Shown: positions 15,160 to 24,963 of the stretch, piece by piece | How the letters are laid out: the number at the start of each line of letters is the position of its first letter | Numbering within the stretch: the stretch's first letter is position 1 | NCBI GenBank assembly: GCA_015060975.1 | Contig: SUXI01000002.1 | Location: 1-64,000, forward strand | Origin: Bacteroidales bacterium | GTDB taxonomy: Bacteria > Bacteroidota > Bacteroidia > Bacteroidales > Muribaculaceae | DNA: 64,000 bases | Direction of reading: 5' to 3' | Translations under genes and position numbers: made by a program | Notes under the pieces: generated by a model | The model's database searches: none | What the model was told of the DNA's origin: nothing | The model's input: the letters and a program-made list of their open reading frames with translations, nothing else

Positions 15160-15744
15160 TTACCCCCCCCCATTTTCAATGAAAAACTTGATGCCTCCAT
15201 CTTGCCCACACACATAAGCGCCCAAAGCTTGGTCATTTCTCACAAGACGAGTCAGGTATAATGGTTCGCCATCAATAAAACAGCCGCAACAAAATCGGTC
15301 ACCTTCACTTAGTTTGCTGTTGACCGACTCCACAACTTCAAACATATCATCTCCCAAATACTTTACTCTCACACAGCGATTGGGATCCCACATCAATTTT
15401 ACGATATTGCCTTTTGCTAAAGACGTAACATATAAGGTTGGAGACTTTATATAGTCACTATTTATGCTATTATTACCACTTGATGATAAACAATAAGAGT
15501 CAAAATCTTTATATCCCACATATATAGAAAGCAAGTCGAGTGTTGATTTTCGAGGTTGATAACTCTTGCCATTATTGAGATACCCCCAAAAACGCTTAAG
15601 CGTAGTTGGCGACATATAGGTGCGAGTTGTGTCAAAAATGCGCATCGCTAAGAAATCAAAATCCCGAGGAGTGCACATCTTTCGTCCGGCGGCTTTTTCA
15701 ACAACCGCTTTCAATTGATTGTATTGTTGTGTTAATGTCTCCAT
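15160..15744 (-). CDS. Hypothetical protein, 194 aa, probable regulator upstream of the kinase-LRR gene
   Basis: I do not recognise a named family. The N-terminal part is helical and looks like a DNA- or protein-binding domain (LKAVVEKAAGRKMCTPRDF, then TYMSPTTLKRFWGYL and STLDLLSIYVGYKDFDSY). The C-terminal part is a beta-rich domain (GNIVKLMWDPNRCVRVKYLG, EGDRFCCGCFIDGEPLYL). There is no signal peptide. A strong Bacteroidetes promoter (TTTG-N19-TAATTTTG) sits immediately upstream, and the leader is short. It is the first gene of the two-gene operon with the kinase, so sensing or control of the kinase pathway is plausible. Confidence 0.7.
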   Translation of the reverse strand: METLTQQYNQLKAVVEKAAGRKMCTPRDFDFLAMRIFDTTRTYMSPTTLKRFWGYLNNGKSYQPRKSTLDLLSIYVGYKDFDSYCLSSSGNNSINSDYIKSPTLYVTSLAKGNIVKLMWDPNRCVRVKYLGDDMFEVVESVNSKLSEGDRFCCGCFIDGEPLYLTRLVRNDQALGAYVCGQDGGIKFFIENGGG

Positions 15745-15751
15745 CGTAACG

Positions 15752-15782
15752 CAAAATTAGTGCTTTGATTGCTAAATTCAAA
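15752..15782 (-). promoter_or_regulatory. Promoter of the 194-aa/kinase operon
   Basis: On the minus strand TTTG (15782-15779) is followed after exactly 19 bases by TAATTTTG (15759-15752), matching the Bacteroidetes primary sigma consensus. The ATG at 15744 lies about 8 bases beyond the -7 box, so the transcript is nearly leaderless. Confidence 0.75.
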
Positions 15783-15856
15783 ATATGCACAACAAAAGAA
15801 CCAAAAAGGACCAAAACAAACCAAGTTTTAATAAATAAATTTGCAAAAAAAGCAAA

Positions 15857-17158
15857 ATGAAGGTTGACTCATTTCGTTTTAAAATAATAATTTCCGTAAT
15901 TCTTGTCTTGATGATAGTAGGCATAAATCTATTGTTGTCTATAATGTTATATCATATTGAGACAAGTAATACAGGAATGCAATTTAAAAGCTATATAGAT
16001 GTATTTATATGGTCTATGATGCTATATTTAGATGTCCCATGGAAGTATAATGACTTCATTCCTGTCACCGATTATGGCAAAATAATATATTTTGTTATTG
16101 CCGTTCTAAAAATAATTATATATGCAATTCCAACAGGTATTCTTGCCGGATTATTAATAAAATATCTCGAAAATCGACAGAAATTTGAAGAGTTAAAGTC
16201 TAATCAAAAGAAATTGAATAAAGCATTCCGCCGTATGCAATGTAGATACACATATTGGAGAACGGTGCCACGTTATCTTTCTATGACAGATTTGCAAATC
16301 AAATTGGGTATTGGAGCCGATAAAATTATTGAGACAGTTGATTTCTCACAAAAATCTAACAAAGAAATAAGATATCGGTTAAGAAATTTAGCCGACACCC
16401 TTAATATTCAACATCGTCCACAAGATAGATTAGTCGTAGAGCAGTTTCCTATTAATAAAGTTTATGGCTGTTTTATTAATCGAAATTCTAATGTTACAAT
16501 TGTTTCAACTTCAAGTGTTGAGGAGGCTGCAACCGGAACATTCGCATTTTACTTGGCAATGGTCGGGGGATTTAATTATGTCAGTAAGGAGGTTAAAGCA
16601 AATCCTGAAGAGAATTTCTCATATTATAATATTGATACCAACTACATTAAATCCGATAAAAACATTTATCATTTTCTTAATGACATAAAAAGCCTGAAAT
16701 CAAAATGGGTTATTTTTATTTTATCTTCTGACGGAAAAGATGGGAGAATATATCCTACCCAGTTCCATTTTTTACATGGTGCAAAGCGAGGTGATTCATC
16801 ATACACCGATCCAAACATTACGATTAAGCAGAAATGCATTAACGATTACGACAAATTTTACAAAGAAATATCACAAAAATTAGACCAGAAATACAACCTT
16901 AAAAGTGACCAACAAATGTATCATTCGGCAAGCAGTTGTAAATATATAGGTCGCCATGTGGGTGATAAAGTAAATGCGTTTACAATGCGCATTGCATGGA
17001 GTGTCACTTGCTGGGATGATAGATATATGGATATTATTAAAACAATTGCAATTGATATAAATCAATATCTTGCAAAAAATAATAGATATAAGATTCCCGA
17101 AGACGAATTGAAAGAAAAAGGATATGGATATAAATATCAATACTTATTAAGTAACTAA
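15857..17158 (+). CDS. Two-helix ion-channel-like protein with large cytoplasmic domain, 433 aa
   Basis: Residues 8-33 and 76-101 are membrane helices flanking a re-entrant-like segment (45-72). The layout (FIWSMMLYLD...FIPVTDYGKIIYF...AIPTGILAG) matches two-helix K+ channels, including the proline-valine-threonine after the filter and the 'A(I/L)P(T/A)GI' of the inner helix. The filter itself is not TVGYGD: residues 60-66 read VPWKYND. After a coiled coil (104-128) comes a globular domain of about 300 residues that I cannot assign. It starts a rightward operon with the two BspA-like genes (gap 12 bases). TAAATTTG at 15836-15843 is a possible -7 box, giving a very short leader. Channel function is inferred. 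Confidence 0.6.
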   Translation: MKVDSFRFKIIISVILVLMIVGINLLLSIMLYHIETSNTGMQFKSYIDVFIWSMMLYLDVPWKYNDFIPVTDYGKIIYFVIAVLKIIIYAIPTGILAGLLIKYLENRQKFEELKSNQKKLNKAFRRMQCRYTYWRTVPRYLSMTDLQIKLGIGADKIIETVDFSQKSNKEIRYRLRNLADTLNIQHRPQDRLVVEQFPINKVYGCFINRNSNVTIVSTSSVEEAATGTFAFYLAMVGGFNYVSKEVKANPEENFSYYNIDTNYIKSDKNIYHFLNDIKSLKSKWVIFILSSDGKDGRIYPTQFHFLHGAKRGDSSYTDPNITIKQKCINDYDKFYKEISQKLDQKYNLKSDQQMYHSASSCKYIGRHVGDKVNAFTMRIAWSVTCWDDRYMDIIKTIAIDINQYLAKNNRYKIPEDELKEKGYGYKYQYLLSN

Positions 17159-17170
17159 ATAAATTAAATT

Positions 17171-20100
17171 ATGAAAAAACTTTTATTATCATTTTTGATG
17201 CTAATAGCGGCAGTGCCGTTGTGGGCAGAATACTTTGAATTTGAGAGCATCAGATATCACATTACCGATGCCGAAGCTAAAACCGTTGCAGTAACAACGG
17301 CTACATCAACCAATCCATATTCGGGAGAAGCTGTAATACCCGCAGCAATAACATATAATGGAACAACGTATAGTGTTACTGAAATAGAAAAAAAAGCATT
17401 CTCTGAATCGGAGATTGTAGGCATTTCAGTGCCAAGCACTATTTCCTCTATTGGGGATTATGCGTTTAGGTATTGTGCATCGTTAAAGCATGTTGCGATA
17501 GAAGATGGAACAACTACATTGACTTTGGGTTCAGACTTATTTACTTCCTCTCCTTTTGAAACATTATACATTGGACGTGATTTATATTTTACAAATCCCC
17601 CTTTTTCATATAATGCAAATGGAAATAACCATATAGTTTCTGTTGAAATTGGAAGCAAGGTTACGGCAATTCCCAATAATTTACTATATAATTGCACAAA
17701 TATAAAATCATTGATTGTTGGATCAGGGGTTTTAAGTGTAGGGACAGCTCAATCACAACCGATTAAAACTATATTTTTAGGAAATACCCAGCCAACCAAT
17801 TGGACTCGCATAAAAGGAACAAAAATGAATTATGCATCGAAGCAATATGCACCAGACGTAAAAGTGTATAGCTCTTTGAACTCTATGTTTGAAGTTGATG
17901 GGGTTAAATATGTTCCAGTAAGTTTGTCGGCAAGGACTTGCGAAACTATCGATTGTTCATATAATAGTAGCTCTGAAAATGTAAATATTGGAGAAACAGT
18001 CTCTTATCGTGGAATTACGTTAACAGTAGAATATATCAATCCTTATACTTGCTATGATAATGAATATATTAAAACATGTAATATTACACACAAAAAAGAT
18101 ATTGGCGAGTATGCTTTTTACGGCTGTTCCAATATCGTAGAAATTGATACTAAAGCTAAAATAATTGAACCATCTGCTTTTAGAGCAACATCCGCTGTTA
18201 CAAATGCGTCTATTAACGCCGACTCCATCTCAACAGAAGCCTTCAGCTATAGTATGCGAAAAAATCCGGCAACATTATCATTAAACGCTCGAAATATAGG
18301 CATAAATAGTTTTTATGCAACAAGCGCAATCCAAACAGCAAATATTGTTGTCACTGATTCTATTCCTAAAGGAGCCTTTTATCAAAGTATGTCAAATAGC
18401 GACATATCTGCCACAATGGATATAAAGACACCAATTATTAGTGATTTTGCATTTAAGGGAACTTCTAAATTAAATGTAGCGAATATAGAATGTGAAACAT
18501 TAAAACGCTCAGCGTTTAATGGTTCAGGAATTGTTGACTTGAACATACAAGATTGTGTAAAATCGATTGGTAATGCATGTTTTGCCAATAATTCATCATT
18601 GACAACAGTGGCTATTGGTAGTGGCTTAAAAGATATTCCTGATTCAGTATTCTGTAATTGTCAAAAATTACAGGGGATTACTATTCCCCAAAATATTTCA
18701 TCAATTGGAAATTGTGTTTTTCTTTCTTGCTACAACCTTGCAAATGTGATAATATCTGATAGTGAAACAGAATTGGCATTAGGTTGCAATCCGAGAGGTT
18801 CTGCTATAAAATATAGACCAATGTTTTATGGTTGCGGATTGGATTATGTATATATTGGCAGAAACATAACGTATGATACAACATCTTCAGGTGGGTACTC
18901 TCCATTCTTTAATAACACGAGTTTGAGGAAAATCGTAAACACAGCAAGAGAAAAAAATATAACAGCAAACGAATTTGAAGGATGTACAAATTTGCAAGAA
19001 ATTACGCTTGAAGAAGGCGTGCAAACATTGAGCGAATATTCATTTAATAATTGCAGCAGTTTGCCAAGTATAACCCTCCCCAACTCAATAACCTCTACAA
19101 TAGGAGAATATTGTTTCTCTAATTGCACATTATTGTCTGATATAAAAATCGGGACGGGAATTCCCTCAATTAGTGATAGAGCTTTAATGAATTGCTCATC
19201 ATTGACACGAATCAATATTCCAAATAATGTTGATTCGATAAAAAATTATGTTTTTAAAGGTTGTACAGCACTTAATGTTGTAATATTTGAAGAAGAAGAT
19301 TCAGAATTGACACTTGGTTATAATAATACCACAACTTCTTCATCTGTAGATGCTATAGATAATTGCCCTATGTTTGCTGATTGTCCTCTTGATTCGGTAT
19401 TTATTGGTCGAAATCTCACATACAGCGAAAAAAAGTCAACCGGATATTCTCCTTTCTATCACAATACTACATTAAGAACAGTTCTAATAACCGATTATGA
19501 AACGGCAATTCTTGAAAATGAATTTTACCTTTGCACCGGTTTGAAAACAGTGCAAATTGGGAACGGTGTTAAAACTATAGGGAATTGGGCATTTTCAGGT
19601 TGTCAGAGTTTGGAATATTGGTCATTTGGCAGCGGATTGACAACCATAGGGCAAGAAGCTTTTTCTGATTGCGAAAATGTAACAAAAATATATAGCAACA
19701 CTGCTACCCCACCGGTATGTGGTTCACAAGCTCTTGATGATATTAACAAGTGGTATTGTACATTATATATCCCCAAAGGAACCTCTGACGCATATCGTAG
19801 TGCCGAACAATGGATGGAATTCCCTTTCATGGAAGAATCAAATGCAACCCCTATTACGTCAATCAAAATTAATAGTTCGATTAGCTCACTTTATGTAGGT
19901 GAGGATATGATGCTTGCTGTTGAGATAACTCCCGAAGAATGTTCAAATGAGAAACTATTATGGTCCTCAAATAATGAAGATGTTCTGTCGGTAGATGAAA
20001 ACGGGGTCATCACAGCAAAAAAACATGGAACTGCAACAATAACCGCCACTACAACCGATGGCACAAACTTGACTGCGAGCAAGGATTTTGAGGTTTTAGT

Positions 20101-21778
20101 TCTTAATTTGGGTACTACAGGATTACATTTTAATGTTCTATCAAGCAAGGACAAAACTTTAGAAGTCACATCTATAGCTCCTAATGCCGTTACCGGCATG
20201 GAATATTATTATACAGGAAATCAAGCTATTCCATCAACCGTTAACGTTAGAGGTGAAGATTACAGAGTTGTTTCAATTGGAGAAAATGCATTTGAACATT
20301 CACAAGGATTAACATCTGTTTCAATCCCAAATTCTGTGACAAAAATTTCACAATATGCATTTTATGCATGTAGTGGTTTGACGTCTATAATCCTCCCTGA
20401 TAGTGTCGCTACTATTGAAACGGCAGCATTTCATAGTTGCAGTAATTTAGAAACAATTGAGTTTGGCAAACAATTGACCACATTAGGTTCTAACATACTA
20501 AATAGTTGCTCAAATTTAACATCGGTTAAAGTAAATAGTTCAACACCTGCTACGGCTGCAGAAAACACGTTTAATGGGATTCCATCATCAGTAATACTTT
20601 ATGTGCCTCAGGTTTCAGATGTTGATAAATATGCAAAAGCAACCGGCTGGAGCGCATTTACAAGCATTCAACCATCAACAAAATTAGTTGAATCAATAAA
20701 ATTTGATATAACAACAAAAGAGCTTGCTATTGGTGATTATTTGCAATTAAATATATCATTTACCCCAACGGATGCAACCGATAAAACTATTTCATGGAAA
20801 TCAAGCAACACCTCGGTAGCAACCGTAAACGCTTCGGGTTTAGTTACTGCGGTAGGTGCTGGAACTGCAACAATTACAGCAACTACAACCGATGGGACAA
20901 ATCTAATGGCAGAATGTGTGATAACAGTCGAGGGGTATGTGCCGGGAGACGCTAATGGCGACGGTTCATTAAGCGTATCGGATATTGTAATGGTAGCTAA
21001 TCACATCATGGGAGTTGCATCCGAATCATTTAGCGTTAAGTCCGCCGACATGAATGAAGACGGAAGCATAACAGTTTCCGATATCGTGGCTCTCTCAAAC
21101 GACATTATGAATGGCACATCGGCATCATCGTCAGTAGCCTCTATCGAGCCATTCTCAAACATGGAAGCTGAATTATCGGTAGAAGATATTATCCTTAGTG
21201 CCGGAGAAACAAAGAGAATAAATCTGCATCTTGAAAATGCCATGTCACTTACTGCATTCCAAATGGATGTTAGATTGCCCGAAGGTGTAAAGATTGTAAA
21301 CGGTCAATTGAGTCAAAGAGCGATGGCATCACATAATCTATTATGGGAAGAACAATCCAATGGCACATACAGATTGATGTCATACTCGTTGTTGAGTGAT
21401 ACCTATCGAGGACATGAAGGAGCTTTGCTTTCGCTTGATGTAGTTGCCGACAACGAATTTGTGGGAGGAGATATGACAATCCTCAATATCTTGGTTTGCG
21501 AAAGCAATGGCGCCGAATATCGTTTGTCTTCGGTAAATAACCCGCTTAACCATATATCATCGGTCGATGACATAAATCTAAATTCAGCACAGATTACGGT
21601 TGAAGACAATAATATTGTAATCAATACACCTAACGAGGGTATCGCCTATATTTATAGTATGGATGGAATAACTCGAGAAGTTCAAGTAATGACCGGAAGC
21701 AACAAAGTGAGTGTAGAGACTGATGGTATCTACATCGTAAAATTCGTAAATATTATCAAAAAAATTATGATTAACTAA
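17171..21778 (+). CDS. BspA-like LRR surface protein with Big_2, dockerin-like and cohesin-like modules, 1535 aa
   Basis: A signal peptide (MKKLLLSFLMLIAAVPLWA) is followed by long arrays of LRR_5/BspA repeats (about 50-890 and 985-1165; e.g. LTRINIPNNVDSIKNYVFKGC). Two Big_2 domains lie at about 895-975 and 1172-1255. A dockerin-type calcium pair (GDANGDGSLSVSDI at 1258 and ADMNEDGSITVSDI) and a cohesin-like beta domain (about 1333-1460) follow. The last 55 residues (IYSMDGITREV...GIYIVKFVN) resemble a type A type-IX-secretion sorting domain, so export to the cell surface is likely. BspA-like proteins bind host or matrix ligands or other cells. Having both a dockerin-like and a cohesin-like module in one chain is notable. 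Confidence 0.88.
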   Translation: MKKLLLSFLMLIAAVPLWAEYFEFESIRYHITDAEAKTVAVTTATSTNPYSGEAVIPAAITYNGTTYSVTEIEKKAFSESEIVGISVPSTISSIGDYAFRYCASLKHVAIEDGTTTLTLGSDLFTSSPFETLYIGRDLYFTNPPFSYNANGNNHIVSVEIGSKVTAIPNNLLYNCTNIKSLIVGSGVLSVGTAQSQPIKTIFLGNTQPTNWTRIKGTKMNYASKQYAPDVKVYSSLNSMFEVDGVKYVPVSLSARTCETIDCSYNSSSENVNIGETVSYRGITLTVEYINPYTCYDNEYIKTCNITHKKDIGEYAFYGCSNIVEIDTKAKIIEPSAFRATSAVTNASINADSISTEAFSYSMRKNPATLSLNARNIGINSFYATSAIQTANIVVTDSIPKGAFYQSMSNSDISATMDIKTPIISDFAFKGTSKLNVANIECETLKRSAFNGSGIVDLNIQDCVKSIGNACFANNSSLTTVAIGSGLKDIPDSVFCNCQKLQGITIPQNISSIGNCVFLSCYNLANVIISDSETELALGCNPRGSAIKYRPMFYGCGLDYVYIGRNITYDTTSSGGYSPFFNNTSLRKIVNTAREKNITANEFEGCTNLQEITLEEGVQTLSEYSFNNCSSLPSITLPNSITSTIGEYCFSNCTLLSDIKIGTGIPSISDRALMNCSSLTRINIPNNVDSIKNYVFKGCTALNVVIFEEEDSELTLGYNNTTTSSSVDAIDNCPMFADCPLDSVFIGRNLTYSEKKSTGYSPFYHNTTLRTVLITDYETAILENEFYLCTGLKTVQIGNGVKTIGNWAFSGCQSLEYWSFGSGLTTIGQEAFSDCENVTKIYSNTATPPVCGSQALDDINKWYCTLYIPKGTSDAYRSAEQWMEFPFMEESNATPITSIKINSSISSLYVGEDMMLAVEITPEECSNEKLLWSSNNEDVLSVDENGVITAKKHGTATITATTTDGTNLTASKDFEVLVLNLGTTGLHFNVLSSKDKTLEVTSIAPNAVTGMEYYYTGNQAIPSTVNVRGEDYRVVSIGENAFEHSQGLTSVSIPNSVTKISQYAFYACSGLTSIILPDSVATIETAAFHSCSNLETIEFGKQLTTLGSNILNSCSNLTSVKVNSSTPATAAENTFNGIPSSVILYVPQVSDVDKYAKATGWSAFTSIQPSTKLVESIKFDITTKELAIGDYLQLNISFTPTDATDKTISWKSSNTSVATVNASGLVTAVGAGTATITATTTDGTNLMAECVITVEGYVPGDANGDGSLSVSDIVMVANHIMGVASESFSVKSADMNEDGSITVSDIVALSNDIMNGTSASSSVASIEPFSNMEAELSVEDIILSAGETKRINLHLENAMSLTAFQMDVRLPEGVKIVNGQLSQRAMASHNLLWEEQSNGTYRLMSYSLLSDTYRGHEGALLSLDVVADNEFVGGDMTILNILVCESNGAEYRLSSVNNPLNHISSVDDINLNSAQITVEDNNIVINTPNEGIAYIYSMDGITREVQVMTGSNKVSVETDGIYIVKFVNIIKKIMIN

Positions 21779-21794
21779 TAAAAAACAATTTAAC

Positions 21795-24700
21795 ATGTTA
21801 AGGTATTTTATTAATTTATTAATGTTTATAACGGTAGTACCGCTATGGGCTCACGACTTTGAAGTAAATGGTTATTTCTATAAAATTACTTCATCTGTTA
21901 CCACAAACAGAACCGTGGCAATAACTTATAAAGGAAGCAATGTTAGTGAATATACAAATGAATATTCCGGTGCAATCAGCATTCCATCTTCAGTGACCTA
22001 TAATGGAATATCTTATAAGGTTACTTCCATAGATCAAAATGCATTTAAATATTGCACAGATGTAACGTCAGTATCAATACCCAATTCTGTTACTTCTATA
22101 GGACAAGGTTCATTTTGTAGTACCAGCATTACCACTATAACCGTCCCTAACTCGGTAACCGAAATTGGAAATGATGCATTTAATTCGTGTTCCAAGCTGA
22201 AGACTGCATATATTGATGCTAGTATAATCAAGGCTAATGCATTCTATTATGCAACAAATCTAACCGAGGTTACTTTAGGTAGCAATGTCACTCAATTGAT
22301 GAGTTCTGTTTTTGCTGATTGCAACCTTAAAAAGGTGACTATTGAAGGAAATACCAATCCAACCATTGAAGATTCTGCGTTTAAATATGGGCTCTCAACA
22401 AGTGGGGCAATATTGATTGTCCCCGATGGAAGATCAACAATATTCACAAGTAAAACTGCATGCTCGGTGTTTAAACATATAATCGAGGCATCAAAAGTAA
22501 TTACTTCAATTAAGTTTTATGGAGAAATTGTAAATTGCGAAGTAGGAGATACCTATGAATATGATATTATATGCACTCCAACTAACGCCGCAGTACAAGA
22601 ATACAACTGGGTGTCAAGCAATCCATCTGTAGCCACCGTGGATTCTAATGGGAAAGTAGTAGCTTTATCTCGTGGAGAAACAACAATATCAGCAACCACA
22701 ACTGATGGAAGCAATCTTACAATTAAAGATTCATTTATTGTTATGCAACCAGATGTAATTGCGACATCAATAAATTTGAATCAAACCACAGCAAACCTCA
22801 ATATTGGAGAGTTGCTCACACTATCGGCGAGCATATTGCCCGAAACCACAACCGATAAGAGTGTGACATGGAGTAGTTCAGACAAATCAATCGCCTCTGT
22901 TGAAAATGGCGTTGTAACAGCTATCGCTCCAGGTAAAGCAACTATTACCGCAACTACTGCCGACGGCTCTAACCTTTCGGCTACTTGCGAGATAGAAGTA
23001 TTGCCAACAAAAGTGACTTCAATCACATTGAATCAAACCACAGCAAGCCTAAATATTGGAGAGTTGCTCACACTATCGGCGAGCATATTGCCCGAAACCA
23101 CAACCGATAAGAGTGTGACGTGGAGTAGTTCAGACAAATCAATCGCCTCTGTTGAAAATGGCGTTGTAACAGCTATCGCTCCAGGTAAAGCAACTATAAC
23201 CGCAACTACTGCCGACGGCTCGAACCTTTCGGCTTCATGTGAAATAACAGTTGTTGCTCCGGCTGCTACTGCTGAGGTATCAATGTATATCGATGACTTC
23301 TCTATTAAAGGAGGCGAAACTAAAACCATCGCAATAAACTTGACAAACAATGTTGATATCACAGCATTCCAGTGTGACGTTTATCTACCCGAAGGTTTGT
23401 CGTTTGTATATAATGAAGATGAAGAAAGTTATAACTGGTTAAACTATGACCGTGCAGCAAAAAAACATGTGTATGAAGGGGCAATACAAGCCGATGGGGC
23501 ATTAAGATCGTTGGTATATCACCTCTCAAGCACAGCTTTCAAGGAAAATTCAGGCGAAATTCTCTATTTCTACGTTAAAGCCGATGATAGCTTTAGCGGA
23601 GAGCACTCTATTGAGCTGAAAAATGTTGAATGTACCCAACCCGATGCAACAAAAATCCTTCCCGGCTCTACTACTTGTACCGTAACCGGAGAAGTTTCAA
23701 TAGTGTTGGCCACTTCAATCGTTTTAGATCAAACAGACGCATCAATCCTCATAGGAGAAACATTAACATTGACAGCGACCGTTCTGCCCGAAACCACAAC
23801 CGATAAGAGTGTGACGTGGAGTAGTTCTGACAAATCAATCGCCTCTGTTGAAAATGGCGTTGTAACAGCTATCGCTCCAGGTAAAGCAACTATTACCGCA
23901 ACTACTGCCGACGGCTCTAACCTTTCGGCTACTTGCGAGATAGAAGTATTGCCAACAAAAGTGACTTCAATCACATTGAATCAAACCACAGCAAGCCTAA
24001 ATATTGGCGAAACATTAACTTTGACAACTACTTTATTGCCCGAAGATGCTACCAATAAGAATGTGACATGGAGCTGTTCGGATGAGGCTATCGCCACTGT
24101 TGAAAATGGCGTTGTAACAGCTATCGCTTCCGGTAAAGCAACTATTACCGCAACTACTGCCGACGGCTCTAATCTTTCGGCTTCATGTGAAATAACAGTT
24201 GTTGCTCCGGCTACTACTGCTGAGGTATCAATGTATATTGATGACTTCTCTATAAAAGGAGGCGAAACTAAAACCATCGCAATAAATTTGACAAACAATG
24301 TTGATATCACAGCATTTCAATGTGACGTTTATCTACCCGAAGGTTTGTCGTTTATATATAATGAAGATGAAGAAAGCTACAATTGGTTAAACTATGACCG
24401 TGCAGCCAAGAAACATGTGTATGAAGGAGCAATCCAAGCCGATGGAGCATTAAGATCATTGGTATATCACCTCTCAAGCACTGCTTTCAAGGAAAATTCA
24501 GGCGAAATTCTCTATTTCGACGTTAAAGCCAATGATAATTTTGCAGGGGAACATACTATCGAATTAAAGAACGTAGAATGTACCCAACCAGATGCAACAA
24601 AAATCCTTCCCGCCTCTACTACTTGTACCGTAACCGGTGGAACAACAGGTGTAATGTTAATCGACGGTTCTTCACAAATGCGCATTTATGTAAACGGAAA

Positions 24701-24857
24701 CACATTGAATATAGCAGGAGCTGAAGATGCACAAATCGCAGTTTACTCTATTAATAGCGGTCTCATCTATCAAGGCATAAATCGTCCGGTGGCAGTTGCC
24801 AACAAGGGTGTTTATGTAGTAATTGTTAATGGTGTCGCTGTGAAAGTGATGTTGTAA
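21795..24857 (+). CDS. Second BspA-like surface protein with duplicated Big_2/cohesin-like cassette, 1020 aa
   Basis: A signal peptide (MLRYFINLLMFITVVPLWA) precedes a short LRR_5 region (about 55-230). Five Big_2 domains follow at about 234-315, 322-403, 406-487, 638-719 and 721-803. Two nearly identical cohesin-like domains (493-632, 808-948) contain GGETKTIAINLTNNVDITAF. The C-terminus (IAVYSINSGLIYQG...GVYVVIVNGVAVKVML) is a sorting-type tail. It lies 16 bases after the first BspA-like gene and is followed by a strong terminator. Near-identical DNA between the internal copies indicates recent duplication and probable length variation between strains. Confidence 0.88.
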   Translation: MLRYFINLLMFITVVPLWAHDFEVNGYFYKITSSVTTNRTVAITYKGSNVSEYTNEYSGAISIPSSVTYNGISYKVTSIDQNAFKYCTDVTSVSIPNSVTSIGQGSFCSTSITTITVPNSVTEIGNDAFNSCSKLKTAYIDASIIKANAFYYATNLTEVTLGSNVTQLMSSVFADCNLKKVTIEGNTNPTIEDSAFKYGLSTSGAILIVPDGRSTIFTSKTACSVFKHIIEASKVITSIKFYGEIVNCEVGDTYEYDIICTPTNAAVQEYNWVSSNPSVATVDSNGKVVALSRGETTISATTTDGSNLTIKDSFIVMQPDVIATSINLNQTTANLNIGELLTLSASILPETTTDKSVTWSSSDKSIASVENGVVTAIAPGKATITATTADGSNLSATCEIEVLPTKVTSITLNQTTASLNIGELLTLSASILPETTTDKSVTWSSSDKSIASVENGVVTAIAPGKATITATTADGSNLSASCEITVVAPAATAEVSMYIDDFSIKGGETKTIAINLTNNVDITAFQCDVYLPEGLSFVYNEDEESYNWLNYDRAAKKHVYEGAIQADGALRSLVYHLSSTAFKENSGEILYFYVKADDSFSGEHSIELKNVECTQPDATKILPGSTTCTVTGEVSIVLATSIVLDQTDASILIGETLTLTATVLPETTTDKSVTWSSSDKSIASVENGVVTAIAPGKATITATTADGSNLSATCEIEVLPTKVTSITLNQTTASLNIGETLTLTTTLLPEDATNKNVTWSCSDEAIATVENGVVTAIASGKATITATTADGSNLSASCEITVVAPATTAEVSMYIDDFSIKGGETKTIAINLTNNVDITAFQCDVYLPEGLSFIYNEDEESYNWLNYDRAAKKHVYEGAIQADGALRSLVYHLSSTAFKENSGEILYFDVKANDNFAGEHTIELKNVECTQPDATKILPASTTCTVTGGTTGVMLIDGSSQMRIYVNGNTLNIAGAEDAQIAVYSINSGLIYQGINRPVAVANKGVYVVIVNGVAVKVML
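22770..24640 (+). repeat. Near-identical internal DNA repeats encoding Big_2 and cohesin-like units
   Basis: A block encoding one Big_2 unit recurs almost unchanged near 22839, 23093 and 23789, with a more diverged copy near 24040. A block of about 430 bases encoding the cohesin-like unit occurs near 23246 and 24190. Copies differ at only scattered bases, so recombination could add or remove units. Confidence 0.8.
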
Positions 24858-24891
24858 TAATTGCACACTAAGTAGAAATTTTTCATAGCAA

Positions 24892-24926
24892 GAGGCGTAA
24901 CTTCGCAAGAGGTTACGCCTCTTTTT
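24892..24926 (+). terminator. Intrinsic terminator of the channel/BspA operon
   Basis: GAGGCGTAAC (24892-24901) pairs with GTTACGCCTC (24912-24921) around a 10-base loop and is followed by TTTTT. It lies 35 bases after the stop of the second BspA-like gene. Confidence 0.92.
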
Positions 24927-24963
24927 GTGTTTCACATGCTTCGCACGCATTTATCTTAGACAA

